64,000 nucleotides of DNA from Propionispira arboris (GCF_900109225.1 NZ_FNZK01000008.1:1-64000), one strand, 5' to 3'; shown: positions 45,803 to 54,448, counted from the first letter of the stretch. Numbers and translations: made by a program. The notes: a model not told the origin generated them from the letters alone.

Positions 45803-47140
45803 ATGGCGGAGAAAAAAATTTCGTTTATTAAGGTTCCTCTAAGAGGCCGGCTGGGTTATGCTTTAACAGATGCTAGTGGGAATTTATTGTATTGTATTAT
45901 TGGTGCCTATTTGTTGTATTTTTTAACGGACGTATATGGTTTATCAATTGCTGTTACCGGAACACTATTATTGGCAACTCGACTATTAGATGCTGTGGAT
46001 GCACCTGTTTGGGGATTTATCGTAGATCATACAAAATCAAAATATGGTCAAAGCAGACCATATTTTATGTGGTTAGCTATACCTTTTGCACTTTTTATGT
46101 GGTTAACGTTTACAACCCCGGGCTTTTCGGGAACGGCAAAAGTAGTTTACATAGCGGTGGTTTATATTTTGGCAGGGATTTTTTATACGGGAATTCAGAC
46201 TGCGATTACTTCGGTGTTGCCTAATTTAACGAATGATCCAAACGAAAGAGTTATATTGAATACGTTTCGTATGGTAGGTGGTAATATGGGGGCTTTTGTA
46301 GCAACAGCTTTTACTTTGCCATTAGTTGCTTTCTTTGGGAATGGCAATGATCAAAAAGGGTTTTCTTTGACTTTAGCTGTTTATGGAATCATCGCAATTG
46401 TTTTCTTTTTCATTGCATTTATGAATTTACGAGAAATTAACATCGAAAAAATAAAAAAAATTCCAATCAAACAAAGTATTTTGGCAATCAAAGGGAATTG
46501 GCCCTGGATTCTGCTTGTAACCGCGAATTTGATTTTCTGGATCGCTTTAACGATTCGTCAGTCGACATTAGTTTATTATTTACAATATTTCATCGGCAAT
46601 AAAGATTTAGTTCCGCTGGTGAATGGCTTGACTGTTTTGCAGATTGCCGGAATGGTGTCAATACCTTTTATGGTTAAATTCTCCAATAAATATGGAACAA
46701 TGATCATTGGATTGATTTTAGCAGCTTTAGGGCATGTGATTATGTTTTTGGCGGGTAATGTTGTTTCTGCATTGGCTGCTGGTTGGATTGTTGCCTCGAT
46801 TGGCTCTGGGATTGCTTGTTCAATGCCATTTGCGATGCTTTCGGATACGGTAGATTATGGTGAATGGAAAAACGGTATTCGGGCGAGTGGATTTTTAACG
46901 GCAATTGGCAGTGCCTTTTGTATTAAGGCTGGTTCCGGCATTGGTGGTTTTATTCCAGCCATGGTTATGGATGCATTTGGATATATACCAAATGTAATAC
47001 AATCAGCGCAGTCGTTAATGGGGATTCAAATTGTTTTTATCTGGCTGCCGATTTTTATTTTTTTGTTAGGGATTATTCCAATGTGTTTTTATCGTAAATA
47101 TGAAAAAAATGAAGCACAGATTATTCGTGAGATTGCATAG
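45803..47140 (+). CDS. Glycoside-pentoside-hexuronide (GPH):cation symporter
   Basis: 445 aa, 12 TM segments. The family marks are GRLGYALTDASGNLLYCIIG at the start, RLLDAVDAPVWGFIVDHTKSKYGQSRPY (the D-(P)-x-x-G-x-x-x-D-T-x-x-x-x-G-x-x-RP motif, about 65-95), and late SDTVDYGEWKNGIRASGF. It imports a glycoside with H+ or Na+ without modifying it. It is followed 66 nt later by the GH127 gene, so the substrate is probably an L-arabinofuranoside. Confidence 0.92.
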   Translation: MAEKKISFIKVPLRGRLGYALTDASGNLLYCIIGAYLLYFLTDVYGLSIAVTGTLLLATRLLDAVDAPVWGFIVDHTKSKYGQSRPYFMWLAIPFALFMWLTFTTPGFSGTAKVVYIAVVYILAGIFYTGIQTAITSVLPNLTNDPNERVILNTFRMVGGNMGAFVATAFTLPLVAFFGNGNDQKGFSLTLAVYGIIAIVFFFIAFMNLREINIEKIKKIPIKQSILAIKGNWPWILLVTANLIFWIALTIRQSTLVYYLQYFIGNKDLVPLVNGLTVLQIAGMVSIPFMVKFSNKYGTMIIGLILAALGHVIMFLAGNVVSALAAGWIVASIGSGIACSMPFAMLSDTVDYGEWKNGIRASGFLTAIGSAFCIKAGSGIGGFIPAMVMDAFGYIPNVIQSAQSLMGIQIVFIWLPIFIFLLGIIPMCFYRKYEKNEAQIIREIA

Positions 47141-47206
47141 TAAAGAAGATATCGACAGATCGAGAGAGTTTGTATTTATAGAAATTTATGGAAATGGGTG
47201 AATAAA

Positions 47207-49180
47207 ATGAGTTCTATGCATTTAAATCATGTAAAAATAACAGATCCATTTTGGTTGCATTATATGGATTTGATTCGTACTGAAATGATTCCTTATCAAT
47301 GGTCGGTGCTAAATGACAAAGCAGATATTATCATTGAAAAAGAAAGAGATGCAGACTATATCCCCTCTGATAAAAGTCATGCAATTGAAAATTTCAAAAT
47401 TGCTGCCGGACTTAAAAAAGGGCATCATTACGGAATGGTATTTCAAGATAGTGATGTTTATAAATGGCTGGAGGCTGTAGCGTATTCTTTGCAGCAGGTG
47501 CCTGACGATGCGTTGCAAAAAATTGCGGATAGCGTAATTGATTTATTGGCACAAGCACAAGAAACGGATGGATATTTGAACACCTATTTTACAATTGAAG
47601 ATCCAAAACGCAGATTTAAAAGACTCTATCAAAGTCATGAACTTTATTGTGCTGGGCATTATATCGAAGCTGGTGTGGCATATTATAGTGCAACGAAAAG
47701 TCAAAAAGCTTTAGACATTGCTTGTAAATTGGCAGATTGTATTCGTGCTGCGTTTGGTGATGGAAAAGGGCAAATTCAAGGTTATGATGGGCATGAAGAA
47801 ATTGAAATAGCATTGCTTCGTTTATATGAAGTGACAGGTAACAAGAATTATTTAGAGCTTAGTAAATTTTTCTTATATGAACGAGGCAAAAATCCAGATT
47901 TTTTCAAAGACCAAGTCAAGGCAGATCCAAATAAAAAACCATTAATTGAGGGGATGGATCAGTTTAAAGCCAGTTATTATCAGGTTCATAAACCTGTTCT
48001 AGAGCAGGATACTGCAGAGGGACATGCTGTCAGGGTAACGTATCTGTGTACAGCGATGGCGAATCTGGCATACTTAAATCAGGATGAAAAAATGTTGGAA
48101 GTTTGTCATCGCTTATGGGATAATATCGTTCATAAACGTATGTATATTACGGGTGCTATCGGTTCGACTGTTATTGGCGAGGCTTTTACAGCCGATTATG
48201 ATTTACCAAATGATACGATGTATGGTGAAACTTGCGCCTCAGTTGGAATGATTTTTTTTGCGACGAATATGTTAAAAAATGAGCGCAAAGCGGAATATGC
48301 AGATGTGATGGAACGAGAATTATATAATATCGCGCTTAGCGGGATGGCGCTCGATGGAAAACATTTCTTTTATGTTAACCCATTAGAAGTTGTACCTGAA
48401 TATAGCAAAAAAGATCCTGGTAAGAGTCATGTGAAATTGACTCGTCCAGCATGGTTTGGTTGTGCTTGCTGTCCGACGAATCTGGCAAGATTATTGACAT
48501 CACTAGATCGGTATGCATATACAATTCATGATCAGAGTATTTACACCAATCTGTATTTGACGAATCAATCGAATATTGATATTGATGGACAAAAAATAAG
48601 GATTGAGCAAATTACAAACTATCCATGGGAAGGCACGGTACAATTTTCAATCCATACGAATCAGGCGGTACGGTTCTCTTTTGCTCTCCGAATTCCAAAT
48701 TGGTCCAAGACATATTCCATTTTCATTAATGGGGAACGGCATACAGGAAAGATCGTGAATGGTTATGTAAGTCTGGATCGCCAATGGAATGATGGTGATA
48801 CCATCGTGCTGGAATTGGATATGAAAATTCATTTATGGACAGCTAATCCCCATGTGAGATCAGATTTAAATAAAGTCGCTGTGCAGCGGGGACCTATTGT
48901 ATATTGTGCAGAAGGTAAAGATAATGGTTCTGATTTGCAGCTTATTCATTTTACAGAGCAGACAAAATTCCAATACCAATTTGCAGCAAATCAATTTAAT
49001 GGTGTTGGCATCATCACGGCGAATGCAGAAAAAATGAAAATTGATTCACAGTGGGAACAAACACTGTATCGTGAAGCTGTAAAACAGGAATTTTCTCCGA
49101 TAACACTTACGTTAATTCCATATTACTGCTGGGCGAATCGGGGCGAAAATGAAATGTTGATTTGGTTTCATAAGAAATAA
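47207..49180 (+). CDS. Beta-L-arabinofuranosidase, glycoside hydrolase family 127
   Basis: 657 aa, no signal peptide. In GH127 a zinc-bound cysteine is the nucleophile. Here Glu341 and Cys343 lie in MYGETCASVG and Cys421-Cys422 in FGCACCPTN, matching in order and spacing the four ligands of Bifidobacterium HypBA1. An (alpha/alpha)6 barrel (about 1-430) is followed by beta-sandwiches. It should release L-arabinose from imported disaccharides in the cytosol. ATG 47207 (GGGTG upstream) is preferred over GTG 47198. No arabinose catabolic genes are seen in the window. Confidence 0.92.
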   Translation: MSSMHLNHVKITDPFWLHYMDLIRTEMIPYQWSVLNDKADIIIEKERDADYIPSDKSHAIENFKIAAGLKKGHHYGMVFQDSDVYKWLEAVAYSLQQVPDDALQKIADSVIDLLAQAQETDGYLNTYFTIEDPKRRFKRLYQSHELYCAGHYIEAGVAYYSATKSQKALDIACKLADCIRAAFGDGKGQIQGYDGHEEIEIALLRLYEVTGNKNYLELSKFFLYERGKNPDFFKDQVKADPNKKPLIEGMDQFKASYYQVHKPVLEQDTAEGHAVRVTYLCTAMANLAYLNQDEKMLEVCHRLWDNIVHKRMYITGAIGSTVIGEAFTADYDLPNDTMYGETCASVGMIFFATNMLKNERKAEYADVMERELYNIALSGMALDGKHFFYVNPLEVVPEYSKKDPGKSHVKLTRPAWFGCACCPTNLARLLTSLDRYAYTIHDQSIYTNLYLTNQSNIDIDGQKIRIEQITNYPWEGTVQFSIHTNQAVRFSFALRIPNWSKTYSIFINGERHTGKIVNGYVSLDRQWNDGDTIVLELDMKIHLWTANPHVRSDLNKVAVQRGPIVYCAEGKDNGSDLQLIHFTEQTKFQYQFAANQFNGVGIITANAEKMKIDSQWEQTLYREAVKQEFSPITLTLIPYYCWANRGENEMLIWFHKK

Positions 49181-49210
49181 AAATAGATTTAATTTTATAA
49201 GCAGCGCAAG

Positions 49211-49251
49211 TATCAGCCGCATTTTAAAGTGCGGCTGATTTCTTTTTTTAG
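49211..49251 (+). terminator. Terminator after GH127 gene
   Basis: ATCAGCCGCA and TGCGGCTGAT pair around 8 nt and are followed by TTTCTTTTTTT. The next 240 bp up to 49489 show no other feature I can support. Confidence 0.85.
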
Positions 49252-49489
49252 ATAAAACAATACTTTGTGGCTTGCCTTTGCGAAACTTTTTTGCTGTGAG
49301 CTATAGTGTATGTTTAAATTTTTATACTGCATGCACAAGTCATAATAATTTTCGCATTTTTGCTGACAAATTTACAAATTTAGATGTAAAATGGTAGAGA
49401 GTCAGGGATGATATCGGTAAAGGTCAAAATATAGAGGATTATATGATTTTTAATGACTATATTATATAGAGAATCGAGTGTAATGAATT

Positions 49490-50728
49490 GTGCAGCGTGG
49501 CAAGTTTTGTTCTTGGGAAAAATATATAGGAGTGATTGGCACCATCGGGTTCTTTTGGCTCAGCTTCGGTTTAAGTGGAAGAACTATAGCAGCGATTGAT
49601 CTTGAACCGGATACTAGTGCTTTTACTGCTACAGTAGAGAATCGGGTGCCTTCGTTGGTTGCCAAAGATGGATTGGTTTTACAAGTTAAGCTGCGGGAAG
49701 GTAAGCGCCCTTATAATTTTTTATTGGATACAGGGGCGGAAATTAGTGTACTTGACAGTGCCATCGTTCAGGATTTAGCCTTGAATAGGCTTTTGGATTT
49801 AGAAAGTCATGATTTTGCCGGAAACAGTAAAAAGGTAACACTTTATCAGTCAAAATCATTGACGGTAGGCAGTGCGACGATTTACAATGTGCCAATTTTA
49901 AGTGTAGATATGAAATTTTTACAAACTACTTATGGTATACCAATTGATGGACTTTTGGGGTATGATTTTCTCAAACATTTTGTCGTAAACCTTGACTATA
50001 AAAATCACCAGGTGATTTTTAGTAGAACAAATCATGTGTCGATACCAAGTGATGTGCTGAGGGCAACGATGCATAAAAATTATTTTGCTGTAACTTTGCC
50101 AATTACAATTGATCATATGCCGATGGATGTTTTGCTTGATACAGGAGCGATGGGGGAAGCGTTTGCAGCCCCAAATGATCTGCTTGAAAAATGCAAGGTC
50201 AAGATTTATAGTAAGGGTGGTATTGTTGCTGGTGCCTTCGGTTATTCAGCGCGCGATATTATGGCGAAGGCAGAGGTTCGCGTGGGCAAATACACTTTTA
50301 AGAATACGAGTATTATGTCCTCACAGCTGCCGCTGGCAGGTCATAAATTTTTAGCAAAATTTAATGTGATTTTGGATTATCCTGAACAAAAAGCGTGGCT
50401 TATTCCAAATGGTAAAGTTTTACTGCCGAAAGATTCATATCATACGGGTTTGGGCCTCGTGTCTGATGCGAACGGATTTTTAGTCGTTCGTGGTATATGG
50501 GAAGGGTCGCCGGCTGATGTTGCTGCTATTGGTGTTGGCGATCGAATTTTAGCCATCAATGGAATTAAAACGCCAGCCCAAACGGAAGCGTATTGGCGGA
50601 TCATCCTACATGACGATAAAATAAAAACGTTAGAAATGGTAATTCAAAATTCAGCAGGGATACGGACCATAACGTTGAAAAAATGTAATTTGTTTGCAGT
50701 TCATCGAGTAAAAACGCTAAAACGATAG
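49490..50728 (+). CDS. Double retropepsin-like aspartic protease with C-terminal PDZ domain
   Basis: 412 aa. An N-terminal hydrophobic stretch (about 12-35) is a signal peptide or anchor, so the rest should lie outside the inner membrane. Two retropepsin-type domains follow. The first has FLLDTGAEISVLDSAIV and, later, IDGLLGYDFLKHFVVNLDY. The second has VLLDTGAMGEAFAAP and a matching FNVILDYPEQKAWL. Each has its own Asp-Thr-Gly, so the chain can form an intramolecular pair. A PDZ domain ends the protein (GFLVVRGIWEGSPADVAAIG, then DRILAINGIKTP). The GTG start at 49490 has no good ribosome site. Substrates are unknown. Confidence 0.75.
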   Translation: MQRGKFCSWEKYIGVIGTIGFFWLSFGLSGRTIAAIDLEPDTSAFTATVENRVPSLVAKDGLVLQVKLREGKRPYNFLLDTGAEISVLDSAIVQDLALNRLLDLESHDFAGNSKKVTLYQSKSLTVGSATIYNVPILSVDMKFLQTTYGIPIDGLLGYDFLKHFVVNLDYKNHQVIFSRTNHVSIPSDVLRATMHKNYFAVTLPITIDHMPMDVLLDTGAMGEAFAAPNDLLEKCKVKIYSKGGIVAGAFGYSARDIMAKAEVRVGKYTFKNTSIMSSQLPLAGHKFLAKFNVILDYPEQKAWLIPNGKVLLPKDSYHTGLGLVSDANGFLVVRGIWEGSPADVAAIGVGDRILAINGIKTPAQTEAYWRIILHDDKIKTLEMVIQNSAGIRTITLKKCNLFAVHRVKTLKR

Positions 50729-50841
50729 ATATATCTTGTATATAGCAATATAGGGCAGGCTTTTGCCAATGATTCGCTTAAATAGAGGTATTTCCGATAG
50801 CGTCGGCGAAAACATAAAATATAGGAATGATTTTAGGGAGA

Positions 50842-50904
50842 GGATCTTCATTGCTTTGTCTGCCAATTCTAAGAATTGGTATAGAGCAGTTAGAAGATCC
50901 TTCT
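50842..50904. repeat. Long interrupted hairpin upstream of dapB-like gene
   Basis: GGATCTTC and GAAGATCC are the outer arms; inside, CCAATTCT and AGAATTGG form a perfect stem, with TGCT/AGCA between them. The whole spans about 63 nt in the 285-nt gap before the reductase gene. The short TTCTTT after it makes a weak terminator. A structured leader is equally possible. It does not resemble the lysine riboswitch. Confidence 0.55.
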
Positions 50905-51013
50905 TTATCATGTTTATGCACTCGAATATAAATAGTGTAAAAAATTTTTTATTTTCATGCAGAATGAGGGTGGTAAAAAACTGATACATTACAGCAATAA
51001 CAGGAGGATTAGA

Positions 51014-51778
51014 ATGGAAAAAATAAGAGTTGGGTTTTTTGGCTTTGGTAAAACAGGAAAAGTGGTTGCGAATGAATTTTTAAGTGATCCTTTGTTTACA
51101 CTAACGTGGGTGGTTCGTCGAAGTCAAGTCGATCATCAGAAATATGCCAGTCATATGCTGGGGCATGAATTTGCTGCTGGCGAAATTTTTGCGGCAACGG
51201 ATGTTAATGAAGACTTTTTTTTAGCGCGCCCGGTAGACATCATTGTAGATTTTTCCGATTCTACAGGAGTACGTTTATACAAAAAAGCCGCACAGATGGG
51301 AATTCCGATTATATCGGCTATTTCTAAATATGAACCACAAGATTTAGAACTTTTACAGTCGTATATAAAATTGACACCAGTACTTTATTCGCCCAATATT
51401 ACATTAGGTATTAATGTCGTAATGGTAGCTGCGCAAATTTTACAGAAAATAGCCCCACATGCGGATATTGAAATCGTTGAAGAACATTTTAAAGGTAAAA
51501 CAGAAATATCGGGGACGGCTCAAAAAATTGCCAGTGTGCTTAACCTGGAACCGGAGCATGTCAATTCTATTCGTGTAGGTGGAATTGTGGGGCATCATGA
51601 AATTATTTTTGGTATGCCTTATCAAATCATTCGTCTATCACATCAAAGTATAAATCGGGCGGCTTTTGGGCAAGGGGCTATTTTTGGTGCAAAATTTCTT
51701 ATTGGAAAACCTCCGGGCATGTATACAATGGAAACAATTATCGCGGAAATGTTTAGACAAAATATTCCAGTGTATTGA
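51014..51778 (+). CDS. dapB: Dihydrodipicolinate reductase (DapB)-family protein
   Basis: 254 aa. N-terminal Rossmann domain: VGFFGFGKTGKVVANEFL, then FSDSTGVRLYKKAAQMGIP. The catalytic region reads EEHFKGKTEISGTAQKIA; DapB normally has H-H-x-x-K-x-DAPSGTA, so one His, a Lys and SGTA are kept while the DAP triplet is replaced by EI. The C-terminus (VGGIVGHHEIIFGMPYQIIRLSH, GAKFLIGKPPGMYTM) follows the family. It probably reduces hydroxy-tetrahydrodipicolinate in lysine synthesis, but its isolation and altered motif leave room for another role. AGGAGG fixes ATG 51014. Confidence 0.78.
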   Translation: MEKIRVGFFGFGKTGKVVANEFLSDPLFTLTWVVRRSQVDHQKYASHMLGHEFAAGEIFAATDVNEDFFLARPVDIIVDFSDSTGVRLYKKAAQMGIPIISAISKYEPQDLELLQSYIKLTPVLYSPNITLGINVVMVAAQILQKIAPHADIEIVEEHFKGKTEISGTAQKIASVLNLEPEHVNSIRVGGIVGHHEIIFGMPYQIIRLSHQSINRAAFGQGAIFGAKFLIGKPPGMYTMETIIAEMFRQNIPVY

Positions 51779-51876
51779 AGCTGCAGTGGCTTTTGTTTTA
51801 TGAACTGGTATTGCAGGGATAAAAAAGTTATAATGAGGAAAAGAGACTTTTATAAATACATATCATTTTAGTGAAA

Positions 51877-52021
51877 TATATATAATGCATTAAAGAAATT
51901 GCATCTAGCTAGGCTGCCAGGAAAGGGGTATAGGGCATCGTTTGCTTCCTCCGTAACGCCACTCAACCCTATACCCCTTTTCTGACGATTGCCATATAAA
52001 ATATTTAATGCAACTTATACA
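51877..52021. repeat. Palindromic intergenic repeat, copy 5 of 6
   Basis: Ends are TATATATAATGCATTAAAG and TTTAATGCAACTTATACA. The stem is GGAAAGGGGTATAGGG with CCCTATACCCCTTTTC. Compared with copy 3, A24 of 51924 replaces T and T51978 replaces its partner A, so pairing is kept. The loop again has CATCGTTTGCTTCCTCCGTA. Confidence 0.92.
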
Positions 52022-52082
52022 GGTGATTTATTTATACAGTTTAGACGTACAGGTCTAACAGATTCGATGAGGAAGTGTTTTT

Positions 52083-52643
52083 ATGCCAGTAGCTGCTCCA
52101 ACCCCACCAACAAAACCAGCACCGCTTGAGCTGATGCCATCTCATTCAATGTCATCGAGCAATTCTGATGCGAATACGACTCCTTCCAAGCAAGTTAATA
52201 CTCCGGTGAATCCTGAAATTGCCGGAGCGGTTAAAAAAATAGAATCAGTGCAAAAAGCACTGCAGGGTGGTCCGGTCGTAAAAAGTAAAGATGGCGCAAA
52301 GGTAAATACAGAGGAAGCAGTGCCGGCTAAAACAAATAAAATACAGGCATTTTTAACGGATTCTGATGCTGATACCACACAGACGACCACGCAAGCGACG
52401 ATGGAAAAAACACCTGTGTCTAGTAAACCGACGGCGCTGAATTATTCACCTTTTGTGGCGATTGTTGTCTTGGTTGCTGTTTTTCTAACTGGCTTACGGC
52501 TAGTGAAAAATCAGCAGAAGAAAAAAACGGTGCCTGCACCGCTTTCGCAGCAGCATCTGGAGGCAGAACCTGTGCCGCAGAGTCTGATGGCGGCGAAACT
52601 TCCGTTACCGAAGAAACGCAAGAAATTTGAAGTTAAAATCTAA
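52083..52643 (+). CDS. Pro/Thr/Ser-rich single-pass membrane protein, unknown function
   Basis: 186 aa; I do not recognise it. Residues 1-118 are low-complexity, rich in Pro, Thr, Ser, Ala and Lys (VAAPTPPTKPAPLELMPSHS). One TM segment at about 121-140 (SPFVAIVVLVAVFLTGLRLV) is followed by a basic tail ending LPLPKKRKKFEVKI. With no signal peptide and positive charge after the TM, the long N-terminal part is likely outside the inner membrane. GAGGAAG precedes ATG 52083. A terminator follows, so it is monocistronic. Codon usage looks like that of its neighbours. Confidence 0.7.
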   Translation: MPVAAPTPPTKPAPLELMPSHSMSSSNSDANTTPSKQVNTPVNPEIAGAVKKIESVQKALQGGPVVKSKDGAKVNTEEAVPAKTNKIQAFLTDSDADTTQTTTQATMEKTPVSSKPTALNYSPFVAIVVLVAVFLTGLRLVKNQQKKKTVPAPLSQQHLEAEPVPQSLMAAKLPLPKKRKKFEVKI

Positions 52644-52690
52644 AAAAATCTCCATTCACCGAAATATTGTGAATGGAGATTTTTTTAGAT
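52643..52690 (+). terminator. Terminator after membrane protein gene
   Basis: AAAAAAATCTCCATTCAC and GTGAATGGAGATTTTTTT pair perfectly around about 10 nt. Confidence 0.92.
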
Positions 52691-52796
52691 TTATGTTTGA
52701 GCAAGTGTTATGTTTGATTAAATTTGTTGTCAGTGTTACGATGCATATAAGAATTAAAAAATAAAAAAGTAGATTTATTTTTTTAGGAGGATTCGT

Positions 52797-53534
52797 ATGA
52801 ATCAGGTTATGGAATTATTAAAAAAACATGCTTCGGTTCGAAAATTTAAAGACCAGGTCGTCGATGAAAGTTTGCTGGCGGATATAATCCAATCGAGCCA
52901 ATATGCATCAACGTCAAATCATATTCAAGCTTATACGGTGATTCATATTAAGGATCAAGCAAAGAAGACGAAACTAGCTTCTTTAGCAGGTGAACAAAGT
53001 TATGTAGAAGAATGTCCGGTTTTTCTCGTTTTTTGTGCAGATTTAAATCGTTTGGGAAAAGCTTGCAGTATGAATCATGAAACGATTGAAAGTAGTTTAA
53101 CGGAACTGTTTATTATGGCAACAGTCGACGTGGCGCTACTTGCGCAAAATGTCATGATTGCTTCTGAATCAGCAGGTTTAGGCGGAGTATATATCGGAGG
53201 AATACGGAATAATCCGCAGGAAGTTTGTGATTTGCTTAAAATTCCCCAGCTTGTATATCCTGTATTCGGCATGTGCCTTGGGTATCCGAAAAAAGTAAAT
53301 AACACAAAACCTCGTCTGCCCCTATCACTTGTTTTAAAAGAAGATGAATATTCAACGCAGGAAGATATGGTTAAATTGCAAGAATATGATGAAGTTATTC
53401 GCCAGTATTATCGAGATCGAACCAACAATGAACGCAGTAATAGCTGGACTGAAGGGATTGCGGCATTCCTCAAACAAAAACAGCGCCCGCATATGAAGGG
53501 GTTTTTAGAAAAACGTGGGTTTGAAATGAAATAA
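52797..53534 (+). CDS. NfsA/NfrA-type nitroreductase (FMN-dependent NADPH oxidoreductase)
   Basis: 245 aa. The start reads MNQVMELLKKHASVRKFKDQ, the FMN-phosphate site of the family, followed by QYASTSNHIQAYTVI and VALLAQNVMIASESAGLGGVYIGGIRNNP. The C-terminal arm (YRDRTNNERSNSWTEGIAAF) with the late segment RPHMKGFLEKRGFEMK is typical of NfsA/Frp enzymes that reduce nitroaromatics, quinones or flavins with two electrons. AGGAGG precedes the ATG. It is a single gene. Confidence 0.93.
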   Translation: MNQVMELLKKHASVRKFKDQVVDESLLADIIQSSQYASTSNHIQAYTVIHIKDQAKKTKLASLAGEQSYVEECPVFLVFCADLNRLGKACSMNHETIESSLTELFIMATVDVALLAQNVMIASESAGLGGVYIGGIRNNPQEVCDLLKIPQLVYPVFGMCLGYPKKVNNTKPRLPLSLVLKEDEYSTQEDMVKLQEYDEVIRQYYRDRTNNERSNSWTEGIAAFLKQKQRPHMKGFLEKRGFEMK

Positions 53535-53549
53535 ACATTCGTTTGTGTA

Positions 53550-53912
53550 TTACGTTGATTGCAATTTACTTTTGTAAATTGCAATTTTTTCTTCAAGATT
53601 GCCAAGATTTGTTTCCCATTTTTCTTTTTCAACGGTTGCTTTTAGCTTTTGCTTTTCAAGAATTTCCAGTCTTTGTGCTATGCTAGAATCACCTTGATAG
53701 CGTAATAATGCGTATTTTGTGATATCTTTAATGGACATTCCCGTATTTTTTAGCTTTTTGATAAACAATATCCAGGCAATATCATCTGTTGTATAAAACC
53801 GCCGACCAGATTTATCACGGTGTACAATTAATAAATTTTCTTTTTCATAGTAACGTAATGTCGGGGCACTTAAGTCGATTAATTTAGAAAATTGTCCGAT
53901 AGAATAATTCAT
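53550..53912 (-). CDS. MerR-family transcriptional regulator
   Basis: 120 aa. The MerR HTH and wing are clear: YSIGQFSKLIDLSAPTLRYY, EKENLLIVHRDKSGRRFYT, DDIAWILFIKKLKNTGMSI. A dimerising coiled coil follows, without the metal-binding cysteines of MerR/CueR types. The effector is therefore probably organic. It diverges from the carboxymuconolactone decarboxylase-like gene, whose promoter has the stretched 19-bp spacer that MerR proteins act on. Confidence 0.92.
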   Translation of the reverse strand: MNYSIGQFSKLIDLSAPTLRYYEKENLLIVHRDKSGRRFYTTDDIAWILFIKKLKNTGMSIKDITKYALLRYQGDSSIAQRLEILEKQKLKATVEKEKWETNLGNLEEKIAIYKSKLQST

Positions 53913-53924
53913 ATAAAATACCTC

Positions 53925-53955
53925 TTGACTTAAAGTTAACTTTAAGAGTTACAAT
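53925..53955 (+). promoter_or_regulatory. MerR-type promoter with 19-bp spacer and palindromic operator
   Basis: TTGACT (53925-53930), 19-nt spacer, TACAAT (53950-53955). The spacer is filled by the perfect palindrome CTTAAAGTTAACTTTAAG (53929-53946). The over-long spacer and central operator are the classic MerR activation layout. Confidence 0.88.
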
Positions 53956-53986
53956 TTGATTATAACAAATACAGGAGGTTTTAACA

Positions 53987-54385
53987 ATGGAATTAAATCG
54001 TTTTGAAAAAGGGTTAAACAAATTGGCTGAGGTAGATGGTAATGCAGGAGAGCAGGTTATTGCAGCGCTCGATGATATCGCTCCAGATTTAGGAAAATAC
54101 ATCGTAGAATTTGCTTTTGGTGATATTTACTGCCGGGAAACTTTGGATTTAAAAGAACGAGAAATGATTACTTTAGCGAGTTTATTGACACTCGGGGGCT
54201 GTGAAGCACAGCTTAATGTTCATATTAATGGTGCATTAAATGTAGGTATTGCACCGGAGAAAATCATTGAAATCTTCATTCAGTGCATTCCCTATACAGG
54301 TTTTCCCCGAGTTTTAAATGCGGTTGGTGTTGCAAGAAAAGTGTTTGTCGATCGAAACATCCGTGTGGCGAAAATTAATTCGTAA
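53987..54385 (+). CDS. Carboxymuconolactone decarboxylase (AhpD-like) family protein
   Basis: 132 aa, all-helical. The family core is IYCRETLDLKEREMITLASLLTLGGCEAQLNVHINGALNVG; a Cys (GGCEAQL) precedes the conserved H(I/V)NGA histidine, and a further Cys lies at FIQCIPYTGFP. This matches the gamma-carboxymuconolactone decarboxylase/TdsD-like subgroup, which lacks the AhpD CxxC pair. Reactions vary and some are thiol peroxidase-like. It is driven by the MerR-type promoter, so it is probably induced by a xenobiotic or redox signal. Confidence 0.88.
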   Translation: MELNRFEKGLNKLAEVDGNAGEQVIAALDDIAPDLGKYIVEFAFGDIYCRETLDLKEREMITLASLLTLGGCEAQLNVHINGALNVGIAPEKIIEIFIQCIPYTGFPRVLNAVGVARKVFVDRNIRVAKINS

Positions 54386-54448
54386 GTTATAATAATATTT
54401 TGCAGTTTACCATACACAAATATTCAAATTATTCTACATCATATATTG

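Noticed and set aside
50729-51013. Lysine riboswitch before the dapB-like gene
   Set aside because: The leader has a strong hairpin but none of the conserved lysine-riboswitch segments I know.
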